35,830 bases of DNA, taken from assembly GCA_024639825.1 (NCBI GenBank), contig JAHEGH010000027.1, positions 1-35,830 of the forward strand, written 5' to 3'. Below are positions 18,331-26,062 of this stretch, piece by piece; positions within the stretch are counted from its first letter, which is position 1, and every line of letters starts with the position of its first letter. Under the pieces are notes generated by a model that saw nothing but the letters and a program-made list of their open reading frames with translations, searched no databases and was not told the DNA's origin. Source of the stretch: Gammaproteobacteria bacterium. Lineage in GTDB: Bacteria > Pseudomonadota > Gammaproteobacteria > Steroidobacterales > Woeseiaceae. The position numbers and the translations under genes are program-made.

Positions 18331-18525
18331 ATGACATTCAAGAACGAAGGCAAGGTTGATCGCATTGTTCGCGTAGTTCTCGGCCTTGGCGTACTCAGCC
18401 TGGTTTTCATCGGCCCCCAGACCGCATGGGGTTGGGTTGGCGTGGTACCACTTGTAACCGGCCTGGTCGGCAATTGCCCGCTGTATTCGATCCTCGGAAT
18501 CAACAGCTGCGGTATCAAGGCCTGA
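18331..18525 (+). CDS. DUF2892 (YgaP-type) small membrane protein
   Basis: A 64-aa protein with two transmembrane helices (IVRVVLGLGVLSLVFIG and GWVGVVPLVTGLVG) and the conserved family ending GNCPLYSILGINSC with two Cys. The start MTFKNEGKVDRIVRV follows a strong AAAGGAG site (18317-18323). DUF2892 modules occur alone or fused to rhodanese (YgaP) and often lie beside sulfur or redox regulators; the function is not established. The preceding Crp/Fnr gene suggests co-regulation, and the gene's 3' end overlaps the convergent cytochrome gene by 11 bp. Confidence 0.88.
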   Translation: MTFKNEGKVDRIVRVVLGLGVLSLVFIGPQTAWGWVGVVPLVTGLVGNCPLYSILGINSCGIKA

Positions 18526-19498
18526 ACGCGACCCGGACGTAGGCGATGATGGCGTCAATCTCTTCATCGCTGAGTACGTGTCGCCAGGCGGGCATTGCGG
18601 TGTTTGGAATCCCTTGCCGCACTCTCTCCCGGAACGCATCCGGTGCCTTGCCGAGCGCGAAGTCCCGTGACGTAAAGTCACGGGGCTTCGGCTCAAGGAA
18701 GCTTCCAATCCAGTTCTGACCCGTGCCGTCCGGTGCGTGGCAGAACGCACAGTTATCCTGGTAAAGCTGCATGCCGCGGGCTTCCTCGTCCGTCATGATC
18801 TCCGGAACCGTTGGGATCTCATGGCGTGCATAGGGCGACGCACCGCTCACCGCATCCAGCGGCGGTTGCCGGTGCGAGTAATGGTCCCTCGGAAAGGACA
18901 CGGCCCGGGTTTCCCAGATTGCTTCACCCTCAGCCGAGTTGGGCTGGTCATGGCAGCTGACGCAGGCCGAAACATACAGTTCCCGACCCGCTTGCTGTGT
19001 TGCGTCGAGTTCTTGCGGTGGCGTACCCAAGGACAGTTCACCCGTGACGAAGGGAAATGCCGCCCGGTAGCGATCGTGGTTGACCCAGCCATTTTCAGGC
19101 GAGTGGTACTTTGCATCCGCGTCGGGATTGCCCAGCAACTCATCGCGTATGTACCAGACGACGGCTTCGATTTCAGCGGGTGTCAGTACCGCGTCAAAAT
19201 TGATCATGGCCGTTCCAGCGCGCCCTTCGCGGACGGCCTCGAGCATGCGGCCGACCGGAAGAGATTCACGGGACTCCCTGGTAAAGTCCCGTGGTTTAGG
19301 GTCCAGGTAAGTACTCGACAGCGTCTGCGCGTTGCCCGCATAGCCATGGCATTGGTAACAATAGAAGCGGTACACCGACTGTCCGTCCACGAAATCCATA
19401 CCCGAGTCTGCGGCTGCGGCCGCGGCCGGGCAGGTCAGTAAGATCAGGACAGCGGCCAGTACCGTGTTGGAGCTGAGGGTCGCCAGATGCTTGTTCAC
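18515..19498 (-). CDS. Secreted triheme c-type cytochrome with PRDFT motifs
   Basis: About 327 aa with a signal peptide (NTVLAAVLILLTCPAAAAAA) and three CXXCH haem motifs: CYQCH, CVSCH and CAFCH. Each of the first and last domains is followed by a PKPRDFT motif, and the last domain ends with a typical Met-ligand helix (GIPNTAMPAWRHVLSDEEID). These are class-I-like domains fused in tandem, exported and haem-loaded in the periplasm. A GTG at 19498 (or TTG at 19501) gives the signal peptide directly; the longer open frame upstream would run through the divergent promoter and is rejected. It diverges from the Sel1 gene. The closest relative in the window is the minus-strand cytochrome at 22722-23777. 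Confidence 0.85.
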   Translation of the reverse strand: MNKHLATLSSNTVLAAVLILLTCPAAAAAADSGMDFVDGQSVYRFYCYQCHGYAGNAQTLSSTYLDPKPRDFTRESRESLPVGRMLEAVREGRAGTAMINFDAVLTPAEIEAVVWYIRDELLGNPDADAKYHSPENGWVNHDRYRAAFPFVTGELSLGTPPQELDATQQAGRELYVSACVSCHDQPNSAEGEAIWETRAVSFPRDHYSHRQPPLDAVSGASPYARHEIPTVPEIMTDEEARGMQLYQDNCAFCHAPDGTGQNWIGSFLEPKPRDFTSRDFALGKAPDAFRERVRQGIPNTAMPAWRHVLSDEEIDAIIAYVRVAFRP

Positions 19499-19536
19499 AA
19501 GGGTATTATGCGGCGGCGCGGCGCTCTCGGTAAACC

Positions 19537-19549
19537 GTGATAGAGTCGC
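19537..19549. promoter_or_regulatory. Degenerate copy of the GTGAC-N3-GTCAC site
   Basis: GTGATAGAGTCGC matches 10 of 13 positions of the palindrome core at 18243-18255. It sits between the divergent triheme cytochrome and Sel1 genes, about 50 bp from either start. Support is weak on its own and comes from the two better copies. Confidence 0.25.
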
Positions 19550-19598
19550 AACCCCGGCTCCACCAAACTGCGCAACCGACTGAACCCGGGTTTTGTTT

Positions 19599-20105
19599 AT
19601 GAAAAAAATGAAAATCAGACTGTGTTTTGCCTTGCTGACGTGTGCACCGATGATCGCCGTAACGGCTCTGGGCGATGATCCCCAGGCCGAGATAGATGCC
19701 GGCTTCGTTGCTTTCCAGCGCGGTGATATCGTCGCGGCAATCAACCATTATACGACGGCCGCCGAGGCCGGCTCGGCCGACGGGCAGGCTCGGCTTGCAT
19801 GGATCCTCGACCAGTCCGAACAGAATGAAGACGCTGTGAAATGGTATCGGGCCTCGGCCGATCAAAACCATGCCGACGGACAATATGGCCTTGGAGAGAT
19901 GTACTCGAAAGGTGAGGGCGTGGAGCAAGACGAGTCACTGGCTGCAGAGTATTTCATGCTGGCTGCGGACAATGGTCACGAACAAGCGCAGCGCGTGGTG
20001 ATCAATGCCTACAGGAAGGGTTTGTTCGGCTTGCAGGTTGACGCTGCGAAGGCCGACGAAATGCAGCGTCGGCTCGATGCGCATCAGACGGCGGGTGACG
20101 AGTAA
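19599..20105 (+). CDS. Secreted Sel1/TPR-like repeat protein
   Basis: A 168-aa protein with a basic n-region and signal peptide (MKKMKIRLCFALLTCAPMIA, cut near VTALG-DD). The body has one TPR-like unit (FVAFQRGDIVAAINHYTTAA) followed by Sel1-type repeats (ADGQYGLGEMYSKGEGVEQD, then SLAAEYFMLAADNGHEQAQR). Such solenoids act as protein-protein scaffolds in the periplasm. The ATG at 19599 is used; the TTG six bases upstream is not needed. Its TAA overlaps the ATG at 20105, so it is translationally coupled to the cytochrome that follows. Confidence 0.8.
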   Translation: MKKMKIRLCFALLTCAPMIAVTALGDDPQAEIDAGFVAFQRGDIVAAINHYTTAAEAGSADGQARLAWILDQSEQNEDAVKWYRASADQNHADGQYGLGEMYSKGEGVEQDESLAAEYFMLAADNGHEQAQRVVINAYRKGLFGLQVDAAKADEMQRRLDAHQTAGDE

Positions 20106-20116
20106 TGGGGGCGCAG

Positions 20117-20410
20117 ATGAAACTCCCGGCCGTAATGCTCTATGCACTATTGTCGACGGGCCTGGCGCATGCGGGTGACATGCAAAGTGGCCGCGAAACC
20201 TATGAGCTGCACTGCTCGATATGTCATGGCGACAACGGCGTATCGGTCGACATGACTATTCCCAGTTTCGCCAACGGCGATCGACTGTTCCAGATGGACC
20301 AGGATCTCCTGAGAAGCATCCGCGAGGGTAAAGAGCTGATGCCGGCTTTTCGCGGCCTGCTCAGCGACCAGGAAATCCGTGACGTTATTACCTACCTGAG
20401 ATCGCTCTAA
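20117..20410 (+). CDS. Small monohaem class I cytochrome c
   Basis: A 97-aa periplasmic cytochrome: signal peptide MKLPAVMLYALLSTGLAHA, haem motif CSICHGDNG, and a distal Met in ELMPAFRGLLSDQEIRDVIT. It would carry single electrons in the periplasm. The start at 20117 has a GGGG site 6-7 bases before; an ATG at 20105 overlapping the previous stop is the alternative and adds four residues. It is followed after 3 bp by the first propeller lipoprotein, in one operon. Confidence 0.88.
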   Translation: MKLPAVMLYALLSTGLAHAGDMQSGRETYELHCSICHGDNGVSVDMTIPSFANGDRLFQMDQDLLRSIREGKELMPAFRGLLSDQEIRDVITYLRSL

Positions 20411-20413
20411 GCA

Positions 20414-21496
20414 ATGAATGTCAGAAGTATCCTGCTCGTGGCTGGCGTGATGCTGGCCGCACTCTCAGCCTGCGGTAAGTCTGCGCAGCCCGCCACGCCT
20501 GTGCCCCGTGTCGATGCCTCGTTCAACGTGGGTGAGAATACCTATGTTCGTTCGCTGGCAATCGATCCGGCGACCGCAAGCCTGTGGGTTGGCACTTCGG
20601 TGGGGGTGCTCGAAATCGACCTCAAAACCGAACTGATGTTGAACACCTTTACGCGCGAAGATGGCCTTGCCAACGAATACGTTTTCGGCATCGGCGTGGA
20701 TAGCGAGGGGTACAAGTGGTTCGGTACGAATGCCGGCGGTGCGTCGCGTTACAAGGACGGCGACTGGCGTGTCTTCTTCCCAATGCACGGACTGGCCGAT
20801 TACTGGATCTACACATTCGCCGAGCAACGGGACAAGATCTACTGGATCGGCACCTGGGCGGGTGCTAATCGTGTCGACCTCGAAACGATGGAGATGACTA
20901 CCGTCAAGGACGAACTCATCAACGAATGGGTGTACGGCCTCGCGGTCGATTCGCAAAATCGTGTGTGGTTTGGAACTGAAGGCGGCATCTCGATGCTCGA
21001 CGGGGAGGCGTGGACACACTGGACCCACGAGGACGGGTTGGGCGGCGAGAACGCCCAGGAATTGCCGGCGAGCGCCAATACCGGGCTCGGGACTCGCAAT
21101 CGCCACGACCTCAGCATCATGGTCGGTGGCGATGCGAGCTACAACCCCAACTATGTGTTCTCGACAATTGCCGATACCGACGATGCTATCTGGGCGGGAA
21201 CCTGGGGTGCCGGTGTCAGTCGTCTGGAAAAGGGTGAATGGACATCATTCACGACCGCAGATGGGCTCGCCGGGAACGTTGTTTATTCGATCGCGCAGGG
21301 AGCAGATGGTGTTTACTGGTTTGGAACGAACAACGGACTGAGTCGTTTCGATGGCAAAGTATGGACGAACTATGGCGTACAGGACGGGCTGTTGGGTAGC
21401 GACGTCTACGCCATCGCCGTGACCACCGATAACCAGGTCTGGGTTGGCACCCGCGGCGGTGTTACTCGCCTGTCGGTGCCGGCACCGGAAGCATGA
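20414..21496 (+). CDS. Seven-bladed Reg_prop beta-propeller lipoprotein
   Basis: A 360-aa lipoprotein with signal MNVRSILLVAGVMLAALSAC. It contains seven 'WxGTxxG' blade signatures typical of the two-component-regulator propeller repeat (for example LWVGTSVGVLEID, KWFGTNAGGASRY, VWFGTEGGISMLD, YWFGTNNGLSRFD, VWVGTRGGVTRLS). There is no kinase or output domain, so it is a free-standing propeller. Between blades 4 and 5 an insert ends in ASYNPNYVFSTIAD, also found in the next gene. It probably works as a scaffold or ligand-binding protein on a membrane surface beside the cytochromes; that is inference. The stop overlaps the next ATG (ATGA). Confidence 0.85.
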   Translation: MNVRSILLVAGVMLAALSACGKSAQPATPVPRVDASFNVGENTYVRSLAIDPATASLWVGTSVGVLEIDLKTELMLNTFTREDGLANEYVFGIGVDSEGYKWFGTNAGGASRYKDGDWRVFFPMHGLADYWIYTFAEQRDKIYWIGTWAGANRVDLETMEMTTVKDELINEWVYGLAVDSQNRVWFGTEGGISMLDGEAWTHWTHEDGLGGENAQELPASANTGLGTRNRHDLSIMVGGDASYNPNYVFSTIADTDDAIWAGTWGAGVSRLEKGEWTSFTTADGLAGNVVYSIAQGADGVYWFGTNNGLSRFDGKVWTNYGVQDGLLGSDVYAIAVTTDNQVWVGTRGGVTRLSVPAPEA

Positions 21497-22725
21497 ACCA
21501 AGGGTTAGTCAGCATGAAAAACGTTGTTATCTTTATCGTCATTGTATTCGCGGTTGCCGGTGCGTACCTCCTGGGCCGGCAGCAGGCCGAGGCGCCTGAG
21601 GCACAGCCGGTACCGACAGCGTCAACGCCCATGCAGCATCCCCCGGTTTCCCCGGCGCCAACCCGGCCGGATGCCGAGGGCGTGGTCGATGCGCCGGACC
21701 CGGACGCGCACTTCACCCACTTCCGGGTTGGCCAGCGGAATGTGAAGTCAATACTGGCGGATGGCGATGTCATGTGGGTTGCAACCTCCGGTGGCGTAAT
21801 TCGCTACGACACGGTCGAGGATTCCTACAAGCTGTTCGACAATCGCACGGGCTTGCTGGCCAACGGCATTTTTCACCTGAGCCTTTATGAGGGACGCCTG
21901 GTTGCTGGTACTTACGGTGGCGGATTATCCATACTCAACGGCGATGGCGAGACCTGGAAAACTTACAACATTCCCGATGGGCTCGGCGATGGCTTCATCT
22001 ACGACATGCTCAGGCTCGAAAACGGCGACGTCTGGATCGCGACCTGGTCGGGCGTGAACCGCGTGCGTGGCGGCGATCTTGACGACCGGGACAGCTGGGA
22101 CTTGTTTACCGTGGCCAATACGAACGGCGGTTTGCCGAATGACTGGGTCTATGCACTGCAACCGGGACAGGACGGCGACATCTGGCTGGCGACCGAAGGC
22201 GGGCTCTCTCACTTCAAGGACGGCCAGTGGACTAACTGGAGTCATGCCGACGGGCTCGGTGCGCCGTATGAGTTGGTGAAAGACGAGATCGAATTCAAGA
22301 ACGATCCGGCGAAGTACTCCGAGCACCACGCACGGCAGAAAGAGGAGATGAACCTGCAGGGCGTCGACATCGCATACAACCCCAACTACATTGTGGCGCT
22401 GCTTGCCGACCGGCGCGACGGTACCGTCTGGGCGGGCACCTGGGGTGGAGGTCTCTCACATTACGACGGCAATGACTGGACGGTGTATACGAAGGCCGAC
22501 GGCCTGCCAGGTAACCACGTGTTCATGTTGCATCAGGATCCCGACGGTGCGATCTGGATCGGCACGAACGATGGGCTGGCTCGCTTTGACGAGGGTGGCT
22601 TCAAACGCTACACGACGACTGACGGCTTGTTCTCGAACCGCGTGTTCGCGATGAGTACGGCCACCGATGGCACCCGCTGGGTCGGCAGCTTTGGTGGCGT
22701 TGCCCGGATCTCGAATCTGGATTAG
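21493..22725 (+). CDS. Membrane-anchored seven-bladed Reg_prop beta-propeller protein
   Basis: A 410-aa paralogue of the preceding gene. It has an N-terminal uncleaved-looking helix (VVIFIVIVFAVAGAYLLG), a Pro/Ala-rich linker of about 40 residues, then seven blades (MWVATSGGVIRYD, LVAGTYGGGLSIL, VWIATWSGVNRVR, IWLATEGGLSHFK, VWAGTWGGGLSHY, IWIGTNDGLARFD, RWVGSFGGVARIS). A charged insert before blade 5 (KDEIEFKNDPAKYSEHHARQ) leads to the same AYNPNY motif. The start overlaps the upstream stop (ATGA); a second ATG at 21514 is possible. The pair, one lipid-anchored and one helix-anchored, could face each other in the periplasm. The 3' end overlaps the convergent cytochrome gene by 4 bp. Confidence 0.85.
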   Translation: MNQGLVSMKNVVIFIVIVFAVAGAYLLGRQQAEAPEAQPVPTASTPMQHPPVSPAPTRPDAEGVVDAPDPDAHFTHFRVGQRNVKSILADGDVMWVATSGGVIRYDTVEDSYKLFDNRTGLLANGIFHLSLYEGRLVAGTYGGGLSILNGDGETWKTYNIPDGLGDGFIYDMLRLENGDVWIATWSGVNRVRGGDLDDRDSWDLFTVANTNGGLPNDWVYALQPGQDGDIWLATEGGLSHFKDGQWTNWSHADGLGAPYELVKDEIEFKNDPAKYSEHHARQKEEMNLQGVDIAYNPNYIVALLADRRDGTVWAGTWGGGLSHYDGNDWTVYTKADGLPGNHVFMLHQDPDGAIWIGTNDGLARFDEGGFKRYTTTDGLFSNRVFAMSTATDGTRWVGSFGGVARISNLD

Positions 22726-23777
22726 GGGCCGGCAGTTTCTGCCGTGATGAATTCGCGGAAGACATATTCCGCAACATCGGCAATATCCTGGTCTTCCAGT
22801 ACGAATCCCCAGGCGGGCATCTCGCGTCCGACGACGCCTTTCTTCACGCCATCAAACAGGCGCGGGCGGTTCAGAATCTCCCGTGTTGCGGGGTCGAGGA
22901 AGTTTCGCGGCTTCGGGAAGATGAAGTAGGCGCGCGGCCCGTCACCGGCGCCATCGAAGCCGTGACACACAAGACAATTCTGGAAGTACAGCGAGCGGCC
23001 GCGCTCGAAGTTGCCGGCCAGCCCGTCGGGGAACTGGCGCTCGTGATAGTCAGTCGCCACCGCCTGCGTGCCCGTGTGCGCCGCGGTAGCCATGAAGCGC
23101 GTCCGGATGTAGTCCACCATGTTGGCTACCTGCTGTTCGTCCAGCTGCGAGCCAAATCCCGGCATTGGGGTACCGGGACGCCCATGCGTGACGGACTTGA
23201 TCATCCGGTCTCGGGTCAGCTCGGTGCGAGCCTGTTCGGTTGTAAAATCGCGCGGCGCGGTCGACAGGGAGTTCTGTCCCCAGACGGCGCCCTTGCCGTC
23301 ATCACCGTGACAGACGCTGCAGGACTCCCGGTAGATGCGCAGTGATTCATCGTCAGCCAGTGGCGCAGCCCGAACCGCTGACGCCCGTGGCTTTGTGCCG
23401 ACGAAGTTGCTGAGGATGTAGTCGGCCAATTCGGCGATCTCGGCATCGTCCAGTTCCGTTTTCCAGGCAATCATTGCTGTGCCCGGGACGCCATTGGTGA
23501 TCGCGGCCAGCACGCGCTCGCGTGTCACAGAACTCGCAAATGCGGTGTCCGTGAAATCGCGGGGCGGCGGAATAAGACCCTGTTGCGCATGCGAGTCCCC
23601 GTCACCGCGGTCGCCATGACACACGGAACAATTCAGGCGGTAGCGCTCAGCGACATCGTCTTCAGCGGCTGATGCCGCGAGCGGTGCCGTTCCCAGCAAG
23701 GCGATAGCCAGTGCCGTAATGACACTGGAGCTGACGATTCTAGGTATTAGCCGACATTCCAGATACCGCATATTCAT
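22722..23777 (-). CDS. Secreted triheme c-type cytochrome with PRDFT/PRNF motifs
   Basis: A 351-aa protein with signal peptide (SSSVITALAIALLGTAPLAA, cut near ASA-AE) and three class-I-like domains, with haem motifs CSVCH, CSVCH and CLVCH. Each is followed by PPPRDFTD, APRDFTTE or KPRNFLDP, and each domain carries a Met-containing 'GTAMIAW', 'GTPMPGF' or 'REMPAW' segment as likely sixth ligand, so all three haems are probably His-Met. It resembles the protein at 18515-19498 in domain plan. It is divergent from the NHL lipoprotein at 23895 and convergent with the propeller gene. The partner is unknown. Confidence 0.88.
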   Translation of the reverse strand: MNMRYLECRLIPRIVSSSVITALAIALLGTAPLAASAAEDDVAERYRLNCSVCHGDRGDGDSHAQQGLIPPPRDFTDTAFASSVTRERVLAAITNGVPGTAMIAWKTELDDAEIAELADYILSNFVGTKPRASAVRAAPLADDESLRIYRESCSVCHGDDGKGAVWGQNSLSTAPRDFTTEQARTELTRDRMIKSVTHGRPGTPMPGFGSQLDEQQVANMVDYIRTRFMATAAHTGTQAVATDYHERQFPDGLAGNFERGRSLYFQNCLVCHGFDGAGDGPRAYFIFPKPRNFLDPATREILNRPRLFDGVKKGVVGREMPAWGFVLEDQDIADVAEYVFREFITAETAGP

Positions 23778-23894
23778 TTATCATTCCGAAACAATATTAT
23801 GGCCGTCGCATCGCAAGCGAACGAATAATAGGGACTTGCAGCGGTTCTTGCCATAGGCAATAGTCACACACCCGACCGTCAGGACACCGCAGGA

Positions 23895-24977
23895 ATGCTG
23901 AAGAAAAGCTTGCTCAGCGTATCAGCCGCATTGCTGCTGGTGGCCTGCGCTACCCCGCAGGGGCCGGCGCAGAAGATCGATACGTCCATGCTGGTCTATC
24001 CCCCACCACCGGAACAGGCCAGGTTTTACTTCGAGCGCACGATTGCCGGCAGCGCGGATGTTGTAAAGGTTGACAGCGAAACCAAGTGGCGGCGTGCGTT
24101 GACGGGCGAGACGGCCACCACCGTGGCCTTTGCGAAGCCATTCGACGTCGAAGCCTGCCAGGGCACCATCTATGTGAGCGACACCGTTAACCGCCAGGTC
24201 TATTTGTTCAATGTGCCGACCGGCGAATTTACCCAGATTGGCATCCAGGAGCCGGGCCAGCTGCGCAAGCCGCTGGGATTGGCAACCGATGAGGACTGCA
24301 ATCTGTACGTCGCCGACCAGACGATGAGTCGTATCGTCAAGTACGACCAGCAAGGCCAGTTCCTTGATGCCTTTGGTGGCAAAGATTTGTTCGATCGCCT
24401 GTCACACGTCGAAGTGGACCCGGCGGGCGAGCGAATCTACGCGGTCGATACCGGCGGGGTTCGCAGCGACCGCCACCACATTCGCGTACTGGATACCGCT
24501 TCGGGCGAGGTCCTGTTCGATATTGGCAGGCGCGGGGTTGGTGAGGGCGAACTCAACCTGCCACGCGATATCGCTATGGGCCCTGACGGCAATCTCTATG
24601 TCGTTGACGGTGGTAATTTTCGCGTCCAGGTCTTCTCGAGCGAGGGTGCATTCCTGTCGACCATGGGCAGAATTGGCGGACGCAGCGGTAATTTCTCGCG
24701 GCCCAAGGGGATAGATACGGATTCGGACGGCAACGTCTACGTGTCGGATGCTGCCTTCGGTAATTTCCAGATTTTCAGTCGTGACGGGCAGCTGCTGCTC
24801 TTCGTCGGCGACCGGGCGACCGAGATGGCCCCGGGAAAGTTCATGCTGCCGGCGGGGCTGGCCGTGGACGAGGACGATCGTGTCTACATGGTCGATCAGT
24901 TTTTCCGCAAGGTTGATGTATTCCGCCCGGCCGCGCTTGCTGAGAACGACGGCTTTCTGGGTCTTCGCGCAAATTGA
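23895..24977 (+). CDS. Six-bladed NHL-repeat lipoprotein
   Basis: A 360-aa lipoprotein (MLKKSLLSVSAALLLVAC) followed by six NHL-like blades with the pattern 'P.G(I/L)A.D.(D)GN(L/V)YV.D....R(V/I).VF...G' (LRKPLGLATDEDCNLYVADQ, LPRDIAMGPDGNLYVVDGGN, RPKGIDTDSDGNVYVSDAAF, LPAGLAVDEDDRVYMVDQFF). NHL propellers bind proteins or other ligands; no catalytic residues are apparent. From memory, NHL-repeat proteins also lie near the omcS nanowire gene of Geobacter. It precedes the tetraheme cytochrome by 169 bp. It is a paralogue of the lipoproteins at 31790 and 32746. Confidence 0.88.
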   Translation: MLKKSLLSVSAALLLVACATPQGPAQKIDTSMLVYPPPPEQARFYFERTIAGSADVVKVDSETKWRRALTGETATTVAFAKPFDVEACQGTIYVSDTVNRQVYLFNVPTGEFTQIGIQEPGQLRKPLGLATDEDCNLYVADQTMSRIVKYDQQGQFLDAFGGKDLFDRLSHVEVDPAGERIYAVDTGGVRSDRHHIRVLDTASGEVLFDIGRRGVGEGELNLPRDIAMGPDGNLYVVDGGNFRVQVFSSEGAFLSTMGRIGGRSGNFSRPKGIDTDSDGNVYVSDAAFGNFQIFSRDGQLLLFVGDRATEMAPGKFMLPAGLAVDEDDRVYMVDQFFRKVDVFRPAALAENDGFLGLRAN

Positions 24978-25046
24978 CCAATACTGGCCTCCGGTCGAGC
25001 ATGGCACCTGTACTTTAGTGCAGAACTCCTAGGTATTTACCACCCA

Positions 25047-25063
25047 GCGTGACTTTGTCACTG
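25047..25063. promoter_or_regulatory. Palindrome GCGTGACTTTGTCACTG, shared candidate operator (copy 2)
   Basis: The core GTGACTTTGTCAC (25049-25061) is a perfect inverted repeat, centred about 92 bp before the tetraheme cytochrome ATG. It is identical to the site at 18241-18257 except for two central bases. The flanking CCA/TGG bases can pair too. This position fits an activator or repressor site in the promoter of the tetraheme gene. Confidence 0.55.
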
Positions 25064-25146
25064 GATGCCCGGAAGAGGCGCTGTTAGCTTACCCGCTACT
25101 GAACAATAACCATCTAGCTTTTACCGAATCAGGGGAGTGTCGGGCA

Positions 25147-25959
25147 ATGAGCTTCAAAAGAATTATTGGTGGAATCGGTATTGCGGCGTTGTTGTCGCTG
25201 CTGAATTCCGTCGCGAGTGCACAGGGTGTGGTCGGCAGTCCGCATGACCTCCAGCCGCAAACGACGAACACCAGCGAGACCTGCGTGTTCTGTCACACCC
25301 CTCATGGTTCGGCGACCAGTGCAGCGGTTCCCCTGTGGAACAAGACACTGCCGGATCCGGCAACTTACCAGCGTTACTCGTCACTGAATACCTCGACGCT
25401 CTCGGGTACCGAGGCACCGGTTGGCTCGGTATCGCTGGCCTGCCTGAGCTGCCATGACGGTTCGCAGGCGGTCGACACCGTACTGAACACGCCGGGTCGC
25501 GGCATGGGGGCCAACTTCCCTGGTGGTACGCAAATTGATGCGGCCAACTTTGGCCCAATGGCTGGAACGCCAGTACCAATGCTTGGCACGGATCTGCGTG
25601 ACGATCACCCGGTCAGCATCCAGTACGGTGGTGGTGGCCTGCTTGGCACCGATGCCGATGGCACGGCCAACGCGGCGGCTCTTGGCAACCAGGATTTCAA
25701 CGCACCTGAGAAAGACACGATCAATAGCAATCCTGCGTGGTGGGTGGATTCGGAAGCGACGCCAAACGGAACGCGTGAGAAGACCGACATGATTCTCTAC
25801 ACGCGCACGGATAATATCGCCGCGGGTGAACCCATGGTCGAGTGCGGCAGCTGCCACGATCCGCATAACTCGAGTACGTTCGTCGCCAACCAGTCGGTTA
25901 GCTTTCTGCGCATTGACAACGTAAGCAGCCAGATTTGCACGACCTGTCACCTCAAGTAA
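25147..25959 (+). CDS. Tetraheme c-type cytochrome with paired CXXCH motifs (OmcE-like candidate)
   Basis: A 270-aa exported cytochrome: signal peptide GIGIAALLSLLNSVASA, then haem motifs CVFCH (46-50), CLSCH (99-103), CGSCH (233-237) and CTTCH (264-268). The whole protein has exactly eight His: four in CXXCH and four others, at 33 (GSPHD), 53 (HTPHG), 154 (DDHPVS) and 240 (DPHN). That equals four bis-His haems with none left over. The pattern CVFCHTPH...PLWN...CLSCHDG...GTDL.DDHPVS...C.SCHDPH...FLR...C..CH recalls the Geobacter OmcE family of filament-forming cytochromes; this is from memory and needs a structural match. AGGGGAG (25131-25137) precedes the ATG. A strong terminator follows, so it is probably transcribed mainly alone. 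Confidence 0.87.
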   Translation: MSFKRIIGGIGIAALLSLLNSVASAQGVVGSPHDLQPQTTNTSETCVFCHTPHGSATSAAVPLWNKTLPDPATYQRYSSLNTSTLSGTEAPVGSVSLACLSCHDGSQAVDTVLNTPGRGMGANFPGGTQIDAANFGPMAGTPVPMLGTDLRDDHPVSIQYGGGGLLGTDADGTANAAALGNQDFNAPEKDTINSNPAWWVDSEATPNGTREKTDMILYTRTDNIAAGEPMVECGSCHDPHNSSTFVANQSVSFLRIDNVSSQICTTCHLK

Positions 25960-25971
25960 GCGGGTCTTGAA

Positions 25972-26002
25972 CGATTGGCGGTGCCGTAACGGCCGCCAAT
26001 CG
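25972..26002 (+). other. Hairpin downstream of the tetraheme gene
   Basis: CGATTGGCGG and CCGCCAATCG are perfect 10-bp arms around an 11-base loop, 13 bp after the stop codon. No U-tract follows, so it may protect the mRNA 3' end or help the terminator 20 bp further on. Confidence 0.55.
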
Positions 26003-26021
26003 GATACGTTTTAGAACAGGG

Positions 26022-26052
26022 GCCTGGGCAGCGTTTGCTGCCCAGGCTTTTT
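26022..26052 (+). terminator. Strong rho-independent terminator after the tetraheme gene
   Basis: GCCTGGGCAGC and GCTGCCCAGGC form a perfect 11-bp GC-rich stem with a GTTT loop, followed directly by five Ts (26048-26052). It separates the tetraheme gene from the chaperone-barrel-cytochrome genes downstream, which would give the tetraheme protein higher expression. Confidence 0.9.
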
Positions 26053-26062
26053 CGGTATTTAA

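Noticed and set aside
18664..18684. Perfect inverted repeat CCCGTGAC-N5-GTCACGGG
   Set aside because: It lies inside the triheme cytochrome gene and encodes the repeated RDFTSRDF residues, so coding explains it.
25049..25061. Reading the GTGAC-N3-GTCAC palindrome as a CRP or FNR site
   Set aside because: CRP and FNR sites have six bases between TGA and TCA; here there are five in both copies, so the regulator is left open.
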